The position numbers and the translations under genes are program-made. From assembly GCF_020151015.1 (NCBI RefSeq), contig NZ_CP083746.1:1003001-1067000 (forward strand): a stretch of DNA of 64,000 bases. The letters run 5' to 3'. Positions 1-8,208 of the stretch are shown in pieces (positions within the stretch are counted from its first letter, which is position 1; each line of letters begins with the position of its first letter). The notes below the pieces were generated by a model. The model was not told the DNA's origin. It saw only the letters and a program-made list of their open reading frames with translations, and did no database searches. The stretch is from Pseudomonas sp. p1(2021b). Its GTDB lineage: Bacteria; Pseudomonadota; Gammaproteobacteria; Pseudomonadales; Pseudomonadaceae.

Positions 1-323
1 GCATGGATCAGGGCTTCCTTGATCGAGTAGTAGCGGTTCAGCGGGGCGGTGGAATTGATCGCCAGTGCGGCATTGGCACGCACGGTGGTGTTGAGGGTGT
101 TCAGTACCGGCTCGAACAGCTCGGTACCCAGGGCCTTGAACAGCGCCTGGTCGCTTACGCCGAGCGCCTTGTGACGAACCCGCTGCGCCTCCTCGAACAA
201 CGAGAAGTAGCCGAACGGCTTCCACAAGGCGCGGCTGGCGCCGTTGCCCAGCAGCAGGGCAGAACAGGGGTGGCGGTCGTTGAGCACCTGCCAGGCAGGC
301 AAGTGGGCATCGAGAGCGGGCAT
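1..323 (-). CDS. DUF4917 family protein, C-terminal part outside window
   Basis: The reading frame starts at the ATG at 323 and runs leftward off the window without a stop, so about 107 N-terminal residues are visible. The start reads MPALDAHLPAWQ, and the segment LLLGNGASRALWKPFGY is what I recognise from DUF4917-family proteins of Pseudomonas. No function is established for that family that I can state. A glycine-rich LLGNGAS loop near residue 20 could bind a nucleotide or phosphate, but that is inference. The gene points away from the antitoxin-like gene to its right. Confidence 0.6.
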   Translation of the reverse strand, partial: MPALDAHLPAWQVLNDRHPCSALLLGNGASRALWKPFGYFSLFEEAQRVRHKALGVSDQALFKALGTELFEPVLNTLNTTVRANAALAINSTAPLNRYYSIKEALIH

Positions 324-418
324 GATGAGTCCATTGGGCTGGGCGGGAAACGCGGGGACTTTAGCATGCCGGGCAGGTTGTGCGGGACGGCCTCCGTGCA
401 TCCGTCCGGCCCGGTAGC

Positions 419-664
419 TCAATGGGACAAGGCTTTGAGCACATGTTCGGGATCGTTGTGTATCGCCCGCAGTAGCGCCTTGGCCGCGCCGGTAGGCTCC
501 CGGCGTCCTTGCTCCCAGTTACGCAATGTCGCAACTTGAACATCGATCATCTCTGCGAAACGTGCCTGTGAAAGGCCAGTGGCCTTGCGTATGTTTCTGA
601 CTTGCAGGGCATCGATTTCGAAGATGCGAGAAGGTTTGCGGGTACCTTGTACAATCTCGTCCAT
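419..664 (-). CDS. Orphan Xre/HigA-like antitoxin
   Basis: This is an 82-residue protein if the ATG at 664 is used. A GTG at 715 would add 17 residues but has no ribosome binding site. The C-terminal two thirds form a Cro/C1-type helix-turn-helix (LSQARFAEMIDVQVATLRNW), followed by the EQGRREPTG turn typical of NadS/HigA antitoxins. Such antitoxins normally follow a RelE/HigB-type toxin gene. Here the gene starts only about 100 bases after the end of cynR and no toxin frame is visible on either strand. The open frame runs back to the cynR stop codon without an ATG, so the 5' end may be truncated. DNA-binding is likely; a toxin-neutralising role cannot be supported. Confidence 0.7.
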   Translation of the reverse strand: MDEIVQGTRKPSRIFEIDALQVRNIRKATGLSQARFAEMIDVQVATLRNWEQGRREPTGAAKALLRAIHNDPEHVLKALSH

Positions 665-772
665 CTGTTCTCGAAGTCCGCAGCTGCCCCGGCCCCACAG
701 CGCAATAGCGGGCACCGTGCTTGGGCATGCTTCGTCGAGTGCGGGCCATGCCCTTTTTTCTGTCGCCGGTGC

Positions 773-1663
773 TCAAGCCTTCTGCAACGCCATTGCCACC
801 TGCATCGCCACCTCGATGAAGGCACGCGCGGCGGCTGTCTGGTAGGCGCCCTTGCGCTGCAGGAGCACGGCTGTGCGTTGTAGGCGCAGCGGCTCCAGGT
901 CCAGGGCGGTGAGGTCGGTATGGGCGCTGGCGAGGTTGGCCGGCAGCAGGGTCGACAGCGTCGTACGGCGCACCACCTCGATCACCGCCCCAATGGCATT
1001 GGCCTCCATCGCCACCCGTGGGCGCACATCCTGTTGGCGCAGGTAGCGGTCGATCTGCTCGCGGGTGGCGAATTCGCCGCTCAGCAGCACCAGGGATTCT
1101 GCGCCCAGCGCCTGCCGCGAGATACAACGCTGCCCGGCCAAGGGGTGTGCGTCGCCGACCACCAATGCCAGGCTCTCGACCAGCAGCAGCTGCGTCTCGA
1201 TGTCCTGGGCATGTACCGGGTCGAATGCGATCCCCACATCCAGCTCATCGGCCAGCAACAGCGCTTCCATGCGTTCCTGGGCGATTTCGCGCAAGGTCAG
1301 GGTGATGTTGGGATAGCGGCGATGAAAGGCCTGCACCAGCGGGCCGATCAGGTAGGTGGTGAAGGTCGGCGTCACGGCCACCCGTAGCGCCCCCCGGCTC
1401 AGGTCGGCGACATCATGGATGGCGCGCTTGCCTTCTTCGAGTTCCTGCGCGGCCTTGCGGGCGTAGCGCAGGTACACCTCGCCGGCGTCGGTCAGGCGTG
1501 TGGTACGTCCCGAGCGGTCGAACAGCTGTGCGCCGAGACTCTCTTCCAGTTGCCTGACCTGCTGCGACAGGGCCGGTTGCGAGACATGCAGGGCCGCCGC
1601 CGCGCGGGTGAAGCTATGGTGTTGCGCCACGGCCAGGAAGTAATGGATGTGTCGGGCGAGCAT
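773..1663 (-). CDS. cynR: LysR-type activator of cyanate operon, CynR
   Basis: This 296-residue LysR-family regulator has an N-terminal winged helix-turn-helix ([20 protein letters not shown], about residues 18-37) followed by a linker helix and an effector-binding domain. It is divergent from cynT-cynS, the arrangement known for CynR in other proteobacteria, where it activates cyanate detoxification in response to cyanate. The gene's length is normal for the family. The 112-base divergent region carries an inverted repeat at 1680-1704 that fits a LysR operator. The assignment as CynR rather than a generic LysR protein rests mainly on the adjacent carbonic anhydrase and cyanase. Confidence 0.88.
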   Translation of the reverse strand: MLARHIHYFLAVAQHHSFTRAAAALHVSQPALSQQVRQLEESLGAQLFDRSGRTTRLTDAGEVYLRYARKAAQELEEGKRAIHDVADLSRGALRVAVTPTFTTYLIGPLVQAFHRRYPNITLTLREIAQERMEALLLADELDVGIAFDPVHAQDIETQLLLVESLALVVGDAHPLAGQRCISRQALGAESLVLLSGEFATREQIDRYLRQQDVRPRVAMEANAIGAVIEVVRRTTLSTLLPANLASAHTDLTALDLEPLRLQRTAVLLQRKGAYQTAAARAFIEVAMQVAMALQKA

Positions 1664-1679
1664 GATGAAATCGCATAAG

Positions 1680-1704
1680 TTTATCTGATGTGGTTCATCA
1701 TAAA
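1680..1704. promoter_or_regulatory. Candidate CynR operator (inverted repeat)
   Basis: A perfect TGATG-N5-CATCA inverted repeat (1686-1700) is flanked by TTTATC on the left and TAAA on the right, giving a longer imperfect dyad. It lies between the divergent cynR and cynT starts, 17-41 bases from the cynR ATG. LysR proteins bind dyads of this size in such positions. The assignment to CynR is inferred from position only. Confidence 0.45.
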
Positions 1705-1775
1705 TGAGACTTTTACCTTATTGGAAACGCTGCGTAACCTTTGCTCCATCGCATCGCGAGACAGAGGTTTGAGCA

Positions 1776-2435
1776 ATGAAGGACATCATCGACGGCTTCC
1801 TGAAATTCCAACGGGACGCCTTTCCCAAGCGCGCCGGCCTGTTCAGGAACCTGGCCACCCGACAAAGCCCGCGCGCGCTGTTCATCTCCTGTTCCGACAG
1901 CCGGCTGGTACCGGAGCTGGTCACGCAACGCGAGCCGGGCGACCTGTTCGTCATCCGCAACGCCGGCAACATCGTGCCGTCCTACGGCCCTGAGCCAGGC
2001 GGCGTCTCGGCTTCGGTGGAGTATGCGGTCGCGGCCCTGCGGGTGTCCGACATCGTGATCTGTGGGCATTCCGATTGTGGCGCCATGACCGCTATCGCCA
2101 CCTGTACGTGCCTGGACCACATGCCTGCGGTGGCCGGCTGGTTGCGCTACGCCGAATCGGCCCGGGTGGTCAACGAGGCCCGCCAGCATGCCGGGCCGCA
2201 CGCCAAGGTCGAAGCCATGGTGCGCGAGAACGTGATCGCCCAGTTGGCCAATATCCAGACGCATCCGTCGGTACGCCTGGCCCTCGAAGAGGGGCGCGTG
2301 ACCCTGCACGGTTGGGTCTACGACATCGAAAGCGGGCGCATCGATGCCTTCGATGGTCGTACCGGCACCTTCCTTTCCCTTGCGGACAACCCCGACGTCC
2401 GCGCCGTTTCGCACCTGCTCCAGCGAGCAGGGTGA
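1776..2435 (+). CDS. cynT: Beta-class carbonic anhydrase CynT
   Basis: This 219-residue beta-carbonic anhydrase interconverts CO2 and bicarbonate. The zinc ligands are visible as Cys39 (in SCSDSR), His98 and Cys101 (GHSDCGAM), with the Asp41/Arg43 dyad beside them. In the cyanate operon the enzyme resupplies the bicarbonate consumed by cyanase. The start follows a purine-rich AGAGG upstream. The cyanase gene begins 29 bases after the stop codon, so the two are co-transcribed. The zinc ligands sit at the same residue numbers as I recall for E. coli CynT. Confidence 0.95.
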   Translation: MKDIIDGFLKFQRDAFPKRAGLFRNLATRQSPRALFISCSDSRLVPELVTQREPGDLFVIRNAGNIVPSYGPEPGGVSASVEYAVAALRVSDIVICGHSDCGAMTAIATCTCLDHMPAVAGWLRYAESARVVNEARQHAGPHAKVEAMVRENVIAQLANIQTHPSVRLALEEGRVTLHGWVYDIESGRIDAFDGRTGTFLSLADNPDVRAVSHLLQRAG

Positions 2436-2464
2436 ACCCTTCAATCCACCACGGAGATAGCACC

Positions 2465-2935
2465 ATGATCCAGTCCCAAGTCAGCCAGAACGCACGCCTG
2501 GCCCTGACCGACGTCATCCTCCTGGCCAAGGCCCGCAAGGACCTGTCGTTCGCCCAGATCACCGAAGGCACCGGCCTCTCCGAGGCCTTCGTCACCGCGG
2601 CGCTGCTCGGCCAGCATGCCTTGCCGGCCGAGGCTGCCCGCCTGGTCGGCGACAAGCTGAGCCTGGACGCCGATGGTGTGGCCCTGCTGCAGACCATCCC
2701 GCTGCGCGGCAGCATCGAAAACCGTGTCCCTACCGACCCGACCATCTACCGTTTCTACGAAATGCTGCAGGTCTACGGCACCACCCTCAAGGCGCTGGTG
2801 CACGAGAAGTTCGGCGACGGCATTATCAGCGCCATCAACTTCAAGCTGGACGTCAAGAAGGTCGAGGATCCAGAAGGCGGCTCCCGCGCCGTGATCACCC
2901 TGGACGGCAAATACCTGCCGACCAAGCCGTTCTGA
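2465..2935 (+). CDS. cynS: Cyanate hydratase (cyanase)
   Basis: This 156-residue protein has the family's standard length. It catalyses the bicarbonate-dependent decomposition of cyanate to ammonia and CO2. The known catalytic triad is present at the expected numbers: Arg96, Glu99 and Ser122, in YRFYEM and DGIISAIN. The N-terminal half resembles a degenerate helix-turn-helix, as in other cyanases. The gene is second in the cynTS operon, with its ATG following GGAG at about nine bases. A strong hairpin at 2953-2985 ends the unit. Confidence 0.97.
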   Translation: MIQSQVSQNARLALTDVILLAKARKDLSFAQITEGTGLSEAFVTAALLGQHALPAEAARLVGDKLSLDADGVALLQTIPLRGSIENRVPTDPTIYRFYEMLQVYGTTLKALVHEKFGDGIISAINFKLDVKKVEDPEGGSRAVITLDGKYLPTKPF

Positions 2936-2952
2936 CCCGGCGATAAGTGAAG

Positions 2953-2985
2953 CGGCCCGGTCGACGTAATGCGTCGGCCGGGCCG
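2953..2985 (+). terminator. Terminator after cynS
   Basis: CGGCCCGGTCGACG (2953-2966) pairs with CGTCGGCCGGGCCG (2972-2985), with one internal wobble, around a five-base loop. It begins 18 bases after the cynS stop. The T tract after it is poor, so it may be a weak or Rho-assisted terminator. Confidence 0.6.
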
Positions 2986-3080
2986 TTGGGTGTGTGTTCG
3001 ATTTGGTTTCTTGCCAAGGCGCACGCAGCTATCCGCTCAAAAACGTTAACGAGCGCTGGCTAAGCTCACAAGTTGATGTA

Positions 3081-3230
3081 AATATTCTAGCTTTTCTTTG
3101 ACAAAAAGCATGAAATATTGGCACTACAAGCCCTGCTTCGCCCCGGCCAGAAGCGTACGGGATTAGGTGGTTGGATGCTTCAAATGCTAATATTCTGGCT
3201 GTTTTCTGCGAAAAGAGATGGAATATTAGC
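3081..3230. promoter_or_regulatory. Duplicated operator-like element upstream of hipB
   Basis: Two 39-base direct repeats (3081-3119 and 3189-3227; 29 of 39 bases identical by my count) lie 108 bases apart. Each begins with AATATTC and ends with a mirrored AATATT arm. In the downstream copy the arms extend to a perfect 10-base inverted repeat, GCTAATATTC at 3186-3195 and GAATATTAGC at 3221-3230, which ends one base before the hipB start codon. HipB dimers are known to autorepress from paired operators of this type. The region is distinctly more AT-rich than its surroundings. Confidence 0.65.
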
Positions 3231-3231
3231 C

Positions 3232-3774
3232 ATGGCCAAGAAGACAGCCCCACTCTTGCCGGCGACGAACAATCTTCTCATCGAATTCGGTGAGCGGCTG
3301 AAGCTTGCGCGCCTGCGCCGAAAGTTGACCGCCAAACAAGTCGCCGAACGGGCGGGCATGTCCCCCATGACTCTGCGCTCGCTGGAAGCTGGCGGGTCGG
3401 GTGTCACGATTGGTGCCTACCTGTCCGTCATGCAGGTGCTTGGATTGGCCGACGATCTCGCAAAGCTTGCGGTGGCGGATGACTTGGGTCGACAACTCCA
3501 GGACGCTCGTTTGATAAGGAGCGACGCCGTACATAGCCGCCCAAAGGCTGCCCAGAGGGTGGTTCGCAATCCGCCTCCAATAGCCCGAGCGCCGCGCAGT
3601 TCCTCTTCACCTAAGACAAAAAAAGCGGACGTGAAGGGCGACAAGCCGACGGCTGAAGATGCATGGAAGCATGCCCGTGACGAAAAAACGGAATTGCTCA
3701 CCGATGTGGTGAGCACCGACAGTTTGACCTCTATGCTTCGCAAGCCAAAACGCAAAGGGAATGCGCCATCATGA
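3232..3774 (+). CDS. hipB: HipB-like antitoxin with long C-terminal tail
   Basis: This 180-residue protein starts at the ATG at 3232, directly after the inverted repeat. A longer frame would run through the operator and is rejected. Residues about 17-75 form a Cro/C1-type helix-turn-helix ([20 protein letters not shown]). Residues 85-180 form a basic, Ser/Pro/Lys-rich tail much longer than that of classic HipB, which is about 88 residues. The stop codon overlaps the hipA start (ATGA), so the pair is translationally coupled. It probably represses its own promoter and restrains HipA. The tail's role is unknown. Confidence 0.82.
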   Translation: MAKKTAPLLPATNNLLIEFGERLKLARLRRKLTAKQVAERAGMSPMTLRSLEAGGSGVTIGAYLSVMQVLGLADDLAKLAVADDLGRQLQDARLIRSDAVHSRPKAAQRVVRNPPPIARAPRSSSSPKTKKADVKGDKPTAEDAWKHARDEKTELLTDVVSTDSLTSMLRKPKRKGNAPS

Positions 3775-5039
3775 GCACGATTGCCGTGTATGCGGACTGG
3801 GATGGACTGACTGGCCCCCGACGCCTTGGTTTCTTGCACAGCCGCAGGACCAGAGCGACAGAGCGATTCGAGTTCGAATACGACGATGCCGCGCTGGCAG
3901 ATCCTGATCTGGCCGGGCTTCAGTTGGACCCGAGCATTCAACCTTTCGGAGGTCCGCAGTACCCCACCCCACCCAGGGACAAGTTCGGGGTCTTCGATGA
4001 CTCCAGTCCCGACCGCTGGGGACGCCTGCTGATGGATAGGCGATTTGAGCGTGACAAGCGGGCGGGCCTGGTGCCCGTGGATACAAGACTCTACGAGTCG
4101 GATTACCTGCTCGGGGTACATGATATGTATCGAGTGGGCGCGCTACGGTACCGACTTGAGGATGCCGGGGATTTTCTCGACAACCGAATCAACGTCGCGG
4201 CTCCGCCTTTTACTGAAATCCGTGCTCTGGAACAGGCCAGTCGTGCGCTTGAACAGGATCCCGACAACGTCGCTGCTCAAGGGCAGGACTGGCTGCGTAT
4301 GCTCATCGCGCCAGGCGGTTCGCTTGGCGGTGCCAGGCCCAAAGCGAGCGTCGCGGACGATGCGGGACGCCTGTACATCGCCAAATTCCCAAGCACACGG
4401 GATAGCTATGATGTCGGCGGATGGGAAATGGTGGTCAATGCCTTGGCCAACGGCTGTGGCCTCGAGGTCGCACCGGCGCAGGCTCGGAGGTTCGCTAGTG
4501 ACCATCATTGCTTCATGGTGCGCCGCTTCGATCGGACCGATGCAGGTCGCCGGTTGCATTTTGCTTCAGCGATGACCATGACAGGACACAGCGATGGCGA
4601 TGATGCTTCGACAGGGGTGAGCTATCTGGAGCTCGCAGAAGTGATCATGAGTCAGGGCGCGCAACCCAATCAGGATCTGCGCGAACTGTGGTCGCGAATT
4701 GTCTTCAACATCCTGGTCTCCAATACTGACGACCACCTCCGCAATCACGGCTTCATTCTTGTGCCGGGCCGTGGCTGGAAGCTCTCCCAGGCCTATGACA
4801 TGAACCCTGTCCCCTATGCCGACGGCCTCAAGCTCAACATTACTGATGCGGACAATGCGCTCGACCTTGAGTTGGCTCGGGAGGTGGCCGCTTACTTCCG
4901 CCTGGACCGCCAACAGGCAGACGACATCATCGAGGACTTCCGAGACATCGTGGGTCAATGGCGAACCCTGGCTCAGGGCCTAGGCCTCTCCGCACGGGAG
5001 CAGGACCGAATGGCAGACGCTTTCCGGCTTGCTGGATGA
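3771..5039 (+). CDS. hipA: HipA-like serine/threonine kinase toxin
   Basis: This 422-residue HipA-family kinase has an N-terminal HipA_N subdomain up to about residue 130. The glycine-rich loop [11 protein letters not shown] (182-192) contains Ser184, which matches the autophosphorylated loop serine of this family. The catalytic loop is [16 protein letters not shown] (313-328), and the metal-binding Asp is D343 in AYDMNP. All kinase residues are present, so the toxin looks intact. The best-known HipA phosphorylates glutamyl-tRNA synthetase; the target here is not known. The gene overlaps hipB by four bases and ends about 90 bases from a tRNA-Gly gene. Confidence 0.88.
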   Translation: MSTIAVYADWDGLTGPRRLGFLHSRRTRATERFEFEYDDAALADPDLAGLQLDPSIQPFGGPQYPTPPRDKFGVFDDSSPDRWGRLLMDRRFERDKRAGLVPVDTRLYESDYLLGVHDMYRVGALRYRLEDAGDFLDNRINVAAPPFTEIRALEQASRALEQDPDNVAAQGQDWLRMLIAPGGSLGGARPKASVADDAGRLYIAKFPSTRDSYDVGGWEMVVNALANGCGLEVAPAQARRFASDHHCFMVRRFDRTDAGRRLHFASAMTMTGHSDGDDASTGVSYLELAEVIMSQGAQPNQDLRELWSRIVFNILVSNTDDHLRNHGFILVPGRGWKLSQAYDMNPVPYADGLKLNITDADNALDLELAREVAAYFRLDRQQADDIIEDFRDIVGQWRTLAQGLGLSAREQDRMADAFRLAG

Positions 5040-5125
5040 CTTTTACAAAACGCACTCGACAGGACACAAAGCGAAGGGAACGGGGTAAAGGGCAAAGGCC
5101 CTCCCCTGAAAAAGGAAAGGAAGAG

Positions 5126-5199
5126 TGGAGCGGGTAGAGGGAATCGAACCCTCCTCAATAGCTTGGGAAGCTATAGTTTTACCAATAAACTATACCCGC
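5126..5199 (-). tRNA. tRNA-Gly, anticodon CCC
   Basis: Read on the minus strand, the acceptor stem GCGGGTA pairs with TACCCGC. The anticodon loop is TTCCCAA, giving anticodon CCC, and the T arm reads GAGGGTTCGATTCCCTC. The 3' CCA is encoded. It decodes GGG glycine codons. The 3' end of the tRNA faces the hipBA-cyn block, the usual side for elements integrating at tRNA genes, but I found no second copy of its 3' end in this window. Confidence 0.97.
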
Positions 5200-5315
5200 T
5201 TCAGAGGCCGACATTTTTACCAGATCCCCCAAGGCCTGGAAAGCCCGAGTGTGTAAAAAGACCTGTCGGCGACTTGTAGCCCAAGGTTCTACAGGGCTAC
5301 AGGTCGCCGAACCAC

Positions 5316-6200
5316 TCAGATAGCCAGTGCATGCTGCCCCTGTACGTAATGACTGCGTTGACGGGGCTGGCGCACGGTCGGCTTGAGGAAACCGAGCATT
5401 GCGGCGCGGGTGTCCTCGCAGGCGGCCTTGTGCTCCATGTCGAGGAAGTGGCCGGCGTCGCGGATCACGCTGAAGTGGCTTTGGCCGACGTGCCGGCTGA
5501 AGTGCCGGGCATCGTCGACGGTGGTGTACTCGTCGCGGTCGCCGTTGATGAACAGCACCGGGATATCGATGTTGCGCGCAGCCTTCAGTGCCCGCTCCAG
5601 GTCATGCTCCAGCACCTGGGTGATGTGGAAGTGCATCTGTGCGTACTCGTGGCTGTCCAGGCTGCTCACGTGCCGGTAGTTGAAGCGTTTGAACAGCGAC
5701 GGCAGGTGCTTGCCGATGGTGTCGTTGATCAGGTTGCCGACCTGGTAGCGGTCGCAGGCGGCCAGGTACTGGCAACCGCGCTCCAGGTAGTCGCGCATCG
5801 GCGCGTTGATGATCGGCGAGAACGAACTCACCACCGCCTTCTTCACCCGCCGCGGCTGGTGCGCCAGCGCCAGCAGAGTGCAGGCACCGCCCCAGGAGAA
5901 CGACATCACGTGGTCGGCCTCGAAGTGTTCGATCAGCTCGAGGAGGATGTGCGCCTCGGTCTCCTTGCTGATCAGACGCTCCTGGTGGTTGTGCGGCTTG
6001 GACTTGCCCGCGTAGGGCTGGTCGTACAGCACGACGTTGAACTGTGGGTGCAGGTTGCGCACCGTCTGGGCGAAAGAGGCCGTGGTGGCCAGGGAGCCGT
6101 TGATCAGGATGATCGTCTTCTCGGCTGCTTCCGCGCGATAGAACTCCGTGTAAACCCGGTACTGACCTTGAATATCAAGCACAGCGATTTCTGGCCTCAT
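5316..6200 (-). CDS. phaG: (R)-3-hydroxyacyl-ACP:CoA transacylase/thioesterase PhaG
   Basis: This 294-residue alpha/beta hydrolase closely matches PhaG of P. putida as I recall it (start MRPEIAVLDIQGQYRVYTEF). PhaG links de novo fatty acid synthesis to medium-chain polyhydroxyalkanoate production by releasing or transferring 3-hydroxyacyl groups from ACP. The nucleophile is Ser102 in SFSWGGA, and the C-terminal catalytic His lies in DAGHFLD. RhlA and HAA synthases are its relatives, but the overall match favours PhaG. It is a monocistronic gene on the minus strand with a long upstream region. Confidence 0.92.
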   Translation of the reverse strand: MRPEIAVLDIQGQYRVYTEFYRAEAAEKTIILINGSLATTASFAQTVRNLHPQFNVVLYDQPYAGKSKPHNHQERLISKETEAHILLELIEHFEADHVMSFSWGGACTLLALAHQPRRVKKAVVSSFSPIINAPMRDYLERGCQYLAACDRYQVGNLINDTIGKHLPSLFKRFNYRHVSSLDSHEYAQMHFHITQVLEHDLERALKAARNIDIPVLFINGDRDEYTTVDDARHFSRHVGQSHFSVIRDAGHFLDMEHKAACEDTRAAMLGFLKPTVRQPRQRSHYVQGQHALAI

Positions 6201-6549
6201 GTCATCGACTCCTGGCGCAAAAAGGGTATTCGCGTGACCTAGGGTGCACGTTGTTTATGACAGGTAGGCATTCGCCTGGAAGAGAAACCGGGAGCCCTTG
6301 TGTCGATCCTTGGCACGCGTGTCGACGGTATTTGTTCTAGGTGGGCAATCTGCCGTGCCCCAAGGCATCGAGGCCCTGGGTGGCCGGCAAAAAGGCGTCT
6401 TGGACTGCGGGCGTGACTGAGTGGTCACATGCAGACCGACCAGCTTGATTCAAGCAGCAGGGTAGGGATCGTGCAAGTGCCGTTTGGAGGATGCGCGAGG
6501 GAAAACCGCTGGATGGTCAGTGAGCAGCAGGGCAGGCCCAATCGCGCAG
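6201..6549. other. 349-base intergenic region between rsuA and phaG
   Basis: The region must carry the phaG promoter and the end of the rsuA transcript. I see no convincing gene or RNA. The only notable structure is a GTGAC-N6-GTCAC dyad at 6413-6428. Its spacing does not fit the Vfr/CRP consensus, so no regulator is assigned. Confidence 0.5.
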
Positions 6550-7242
6550 TCACACCGTTGCGATCTCTTCGGCCGTAAGGTCGCGGTACTCTCCCGGCGC
6601 CAGGGCCGGATCCAGGTCAATGCCGCCCATCCGCTCACGGTGCAACCCCACCACCTTGTTGTCGAAATGCCCGAACATGCGCTTGACCTGGTGATAACGC
6701 CCTTCGACGATCGCCAGCCGGGCCTGGCGTGGCCCCAGGATTTCCAGATGCGCAGGCTGGGTGGTGAGGTCTTCGTAGGCGAAGTACAACCCTTCGCGGA
6801 ACGTGTCCGCATAGTGCTCGCCGATCTCGTCTTCGGTGTGAACCTGGTAGATTTTCGGCAGTTTCGTCTTTGGTTGGGTCAGGCGCCTGGACCATTGGCC
6901 ATCGTTGGTCAGGATGATCAGGCCGGTGGTGTTGTAGTCCAGGCGGCCGGCGATGTGCAGGTCGTCGCGCAGCTCGACCGGCAGCAGGTCGAGCACGGTA
7001 GGGTGCTGCGGGTCCTGTGTGGCGCTGACACAGCCGGTGGGCTTGTGCAGCATCAGGTAGCGCGCTGGGCGCCCGGCCTGAAGCACCTGGCCGTCCACCT
7101 CGACGCGGCTGAATTCGCGCACCTCATGGTCGGAGTCGGTGGCCACCATGCCGTCGACGCACACGCGCCGCTGGGCCAGCAGCAGGCGCACCTGCTGGCG
7201 GTTATAGCAGGGCAGGTTGGCGAGGAAGCGGTCGAGGCGCAT
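6550..7242 (-). CDS. rsuA: 16S rRNA pseudouridine(516) synthase RsuA
   Basis: This 230-residue protein modifies U516 of 16S rRNA. An N-terminal S4 RNA-binding domain (MRLDRFLANLPCYNRQQV) is followed by the RsuA catalytic domain, with the active-site Asp in GRLDYNTTGL. The conserved segment EGRYHQVKRMFGHFDNKV is characteristic of RsuA rather than RluB/RluE. Length is normal. It lies just downstream of a small Cys-rich gene on the same strand, 29 bases away, probably in one transcript. Confidence 0.93.
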   Translation of the reverse strand: MRLDRFLANLPCYNRQQVRLLLAQRRVCVDGMVATDSDHEVREFSRVEVDGQVLQAGRPARYLMLHKPTGCVSATQDPQHPTVLDLLPVELRDDLHIAGRLDYNTTGLIILTNDGQWSRRLTQPKTKLPKIYQVHTEDEIGEHYADTFREGLYFAYEDLTTQPAHLEILGPRQARLAIVEGRYHQVKRMFGHFDNKVVGLHRERMGGIDLDPALAPGEYRDLTAEEIATV

Positions 7243-7271
7243 GGGGTGGGTCTTGAGAAAAGTGATGGATT

Positions 7272-7493
7272 CTAGCGGGTTGCCGTCGGCTGCGCTGCCT
7301 TGAGCCGGTCATCCACCGCCGCGCAGCGGGGGCACAGGCAGGCCTTGTCGCGCAGTGCCTCGGGCAGGGCCTGGAGCACCGCCGGGTCGATGGTCACGCC
7401 GAAGCACCAGCATGGCTGCGTGGCGCTGCGCGGGTCTGCCAGGGTGCACTGGTTGGGGGCGCCGCATGCGGGGCAGCGCTGGGGATCGTTCAT
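7272..7493 (-). CDS. Small cysteine-rich CWC protein
   Basis: This 73-residue protein has three cysteine clusters: CPAC near the start, CWCF near residue 28 and CLCPRC near residue 52. The pattern matches the Cys-rich CWC family, in which the cysteines probably bind a metal. No function is established. The start is the ATG at 7493; the longer upstream frame has no support. It precedes rsuA on the same strand and may be co-transcribed with it. Confidence 0.8.
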   Translation of the reverse strand: MNDPQRCPACGAPNQCTLADPRSATQPCWCFGVTIDPAVLQALPEALRDKACLCPRCAAVDDRLKAAQPTATR

Positions 7494-7698
7494 GGTTCGA
7501 GCCGCGGTGTACAGGAATGACGCCGATTCTACCGGGGAAAAACCTCGGCGGCTTCCGGTCGTCGACAACCTGTTTCAATTCATTGCGAAAAGGGCACTGC
7601 ACCTTCGCTTGATGGTCTGATCGGGTGTCGATGAACGCATTTGCATCGACGCTCGCCAGCGCCGCTGTGTCGGGCAGCCTGCGGTCCAGGAGGCCGCC

Positions 7699-8148
7699 AT
7701 GTACCGTCGAATTCTGCTGATCGCCTTGTTGGGCCTGCTTACCTCCGCCTGCGTTCCCTATTACGAGGATGGCAGGTACTACCGCTCGGACTACTACACG
7801 AGCGATCGCTACTACTACCCCAGCTACTACCGTCACGACCGTTACTATGTCGCGCCGCAGCCGCGCTATTACCAGCCCCGGTACTACCAATCTGCACCTC
7901 GCTACTATCGCTCGGCACCTTCGCCGTACTACAAGCCATACCCCGCCCACCGCGTGAACCAATGGCATGGCAACCCGCGTAACGACTACGGCAACCGCCA
8001 GCGCTACGATTATGGGCGTGACAGGGACCGACACGACTATCGCAACGACAACCGCCGCCACCAGAACGAGCGTTGGCATTCCAATGGCAGGGGCGAAAAT
8101 CGCCGGTCCGATGGGGATCGTGGGGGTAACCGTCACTGGCGGCGTTGA
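7699..8148 (+). CDS. Tyr/Arg-rich low-complexity exported protein
   Basis: This 149-residue protein has a 17-residue hydrophobic leader ending in LLTSAC (Cys18), an imperfect lipobox. The mature part is extraordinarily biased. Up to about residue 85 it is packed with YY pairs (for example RYYQPRYYQSAPRYYRSAP), and the C-terminal half is rich in Arg, Asn, Asp, His and Gly. No fold is recognisable. Such Tyr-rich lipoproteins may sit at the outer membrane or matrix, but that is inference. A hairpin (GTCGATG/CATCGAC, 7627-7650) lies in its 5' leader. Confidence 0.75.
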   Translation: MYRRILLIALLGLLTSACVPYYEDGRYYRSDYYTSDRYYYPSYYRHDRYYVAPQPRYYQPRYYQSAPRYYRSAPSPYYKPYPAHRVNQWHGNPRNDYGNRQRYDYGRDRDRHDYRNDNRRHQNERWHSNGRGENRRSDGDRGGNRHWRR

Positions 8149-8153
8149 TCGTC

Positions 8154-8195
8154 TGTAGGAGCGGGCTTGCCCCGCGATCAGGCCGCAAAGCGGCC
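8154..8195. repeat. REP element with adjacent hairpin
   Basis: A Pseudomonas REP copy (TGTAGGAGCGGGCTTG, then CCCCGCGATCAGG) is followed by a GGCCGCAAAGCGGCC hairpin at 8181-8195. It sits between two convergent genes and may serve as a terminator. Confidence 0.75.
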
Positions 8196-8208
8196 TCCCG
8201 GCGCGATT

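Noticed and set aside
408..440. tRNA-like string GGTAGCTCAATGGGACAAGGC
   Set aside because: It resembles the D-arm box of a tRNA, but the D loop would be 16 bases and no anticodon or T arm follows; it also overlaps the end of the antitoxin gene. Treated as chance.
3029..3253. 74-residue minus-strand frame upstream of hipB
   Set aside because: Its internal repetition simply reflects the duplicated operator, and it covers both operator copies.
5041..5199. Integration site (att) formed by a repeat of the tRNA-Gly 3' end
   Set aside because: I scanned the left side to position 1 for a copy of the encoded T arm and acceptor and found none; no integrase gene is present either.
6413..6428. GTGAC-N6-GTCAC dyad as a Vfr/CRP site upstream of phaG
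   Set aside because: The TGA/TCA half-sites are eight bases apart instead of six, and the flanking bases do not fit.
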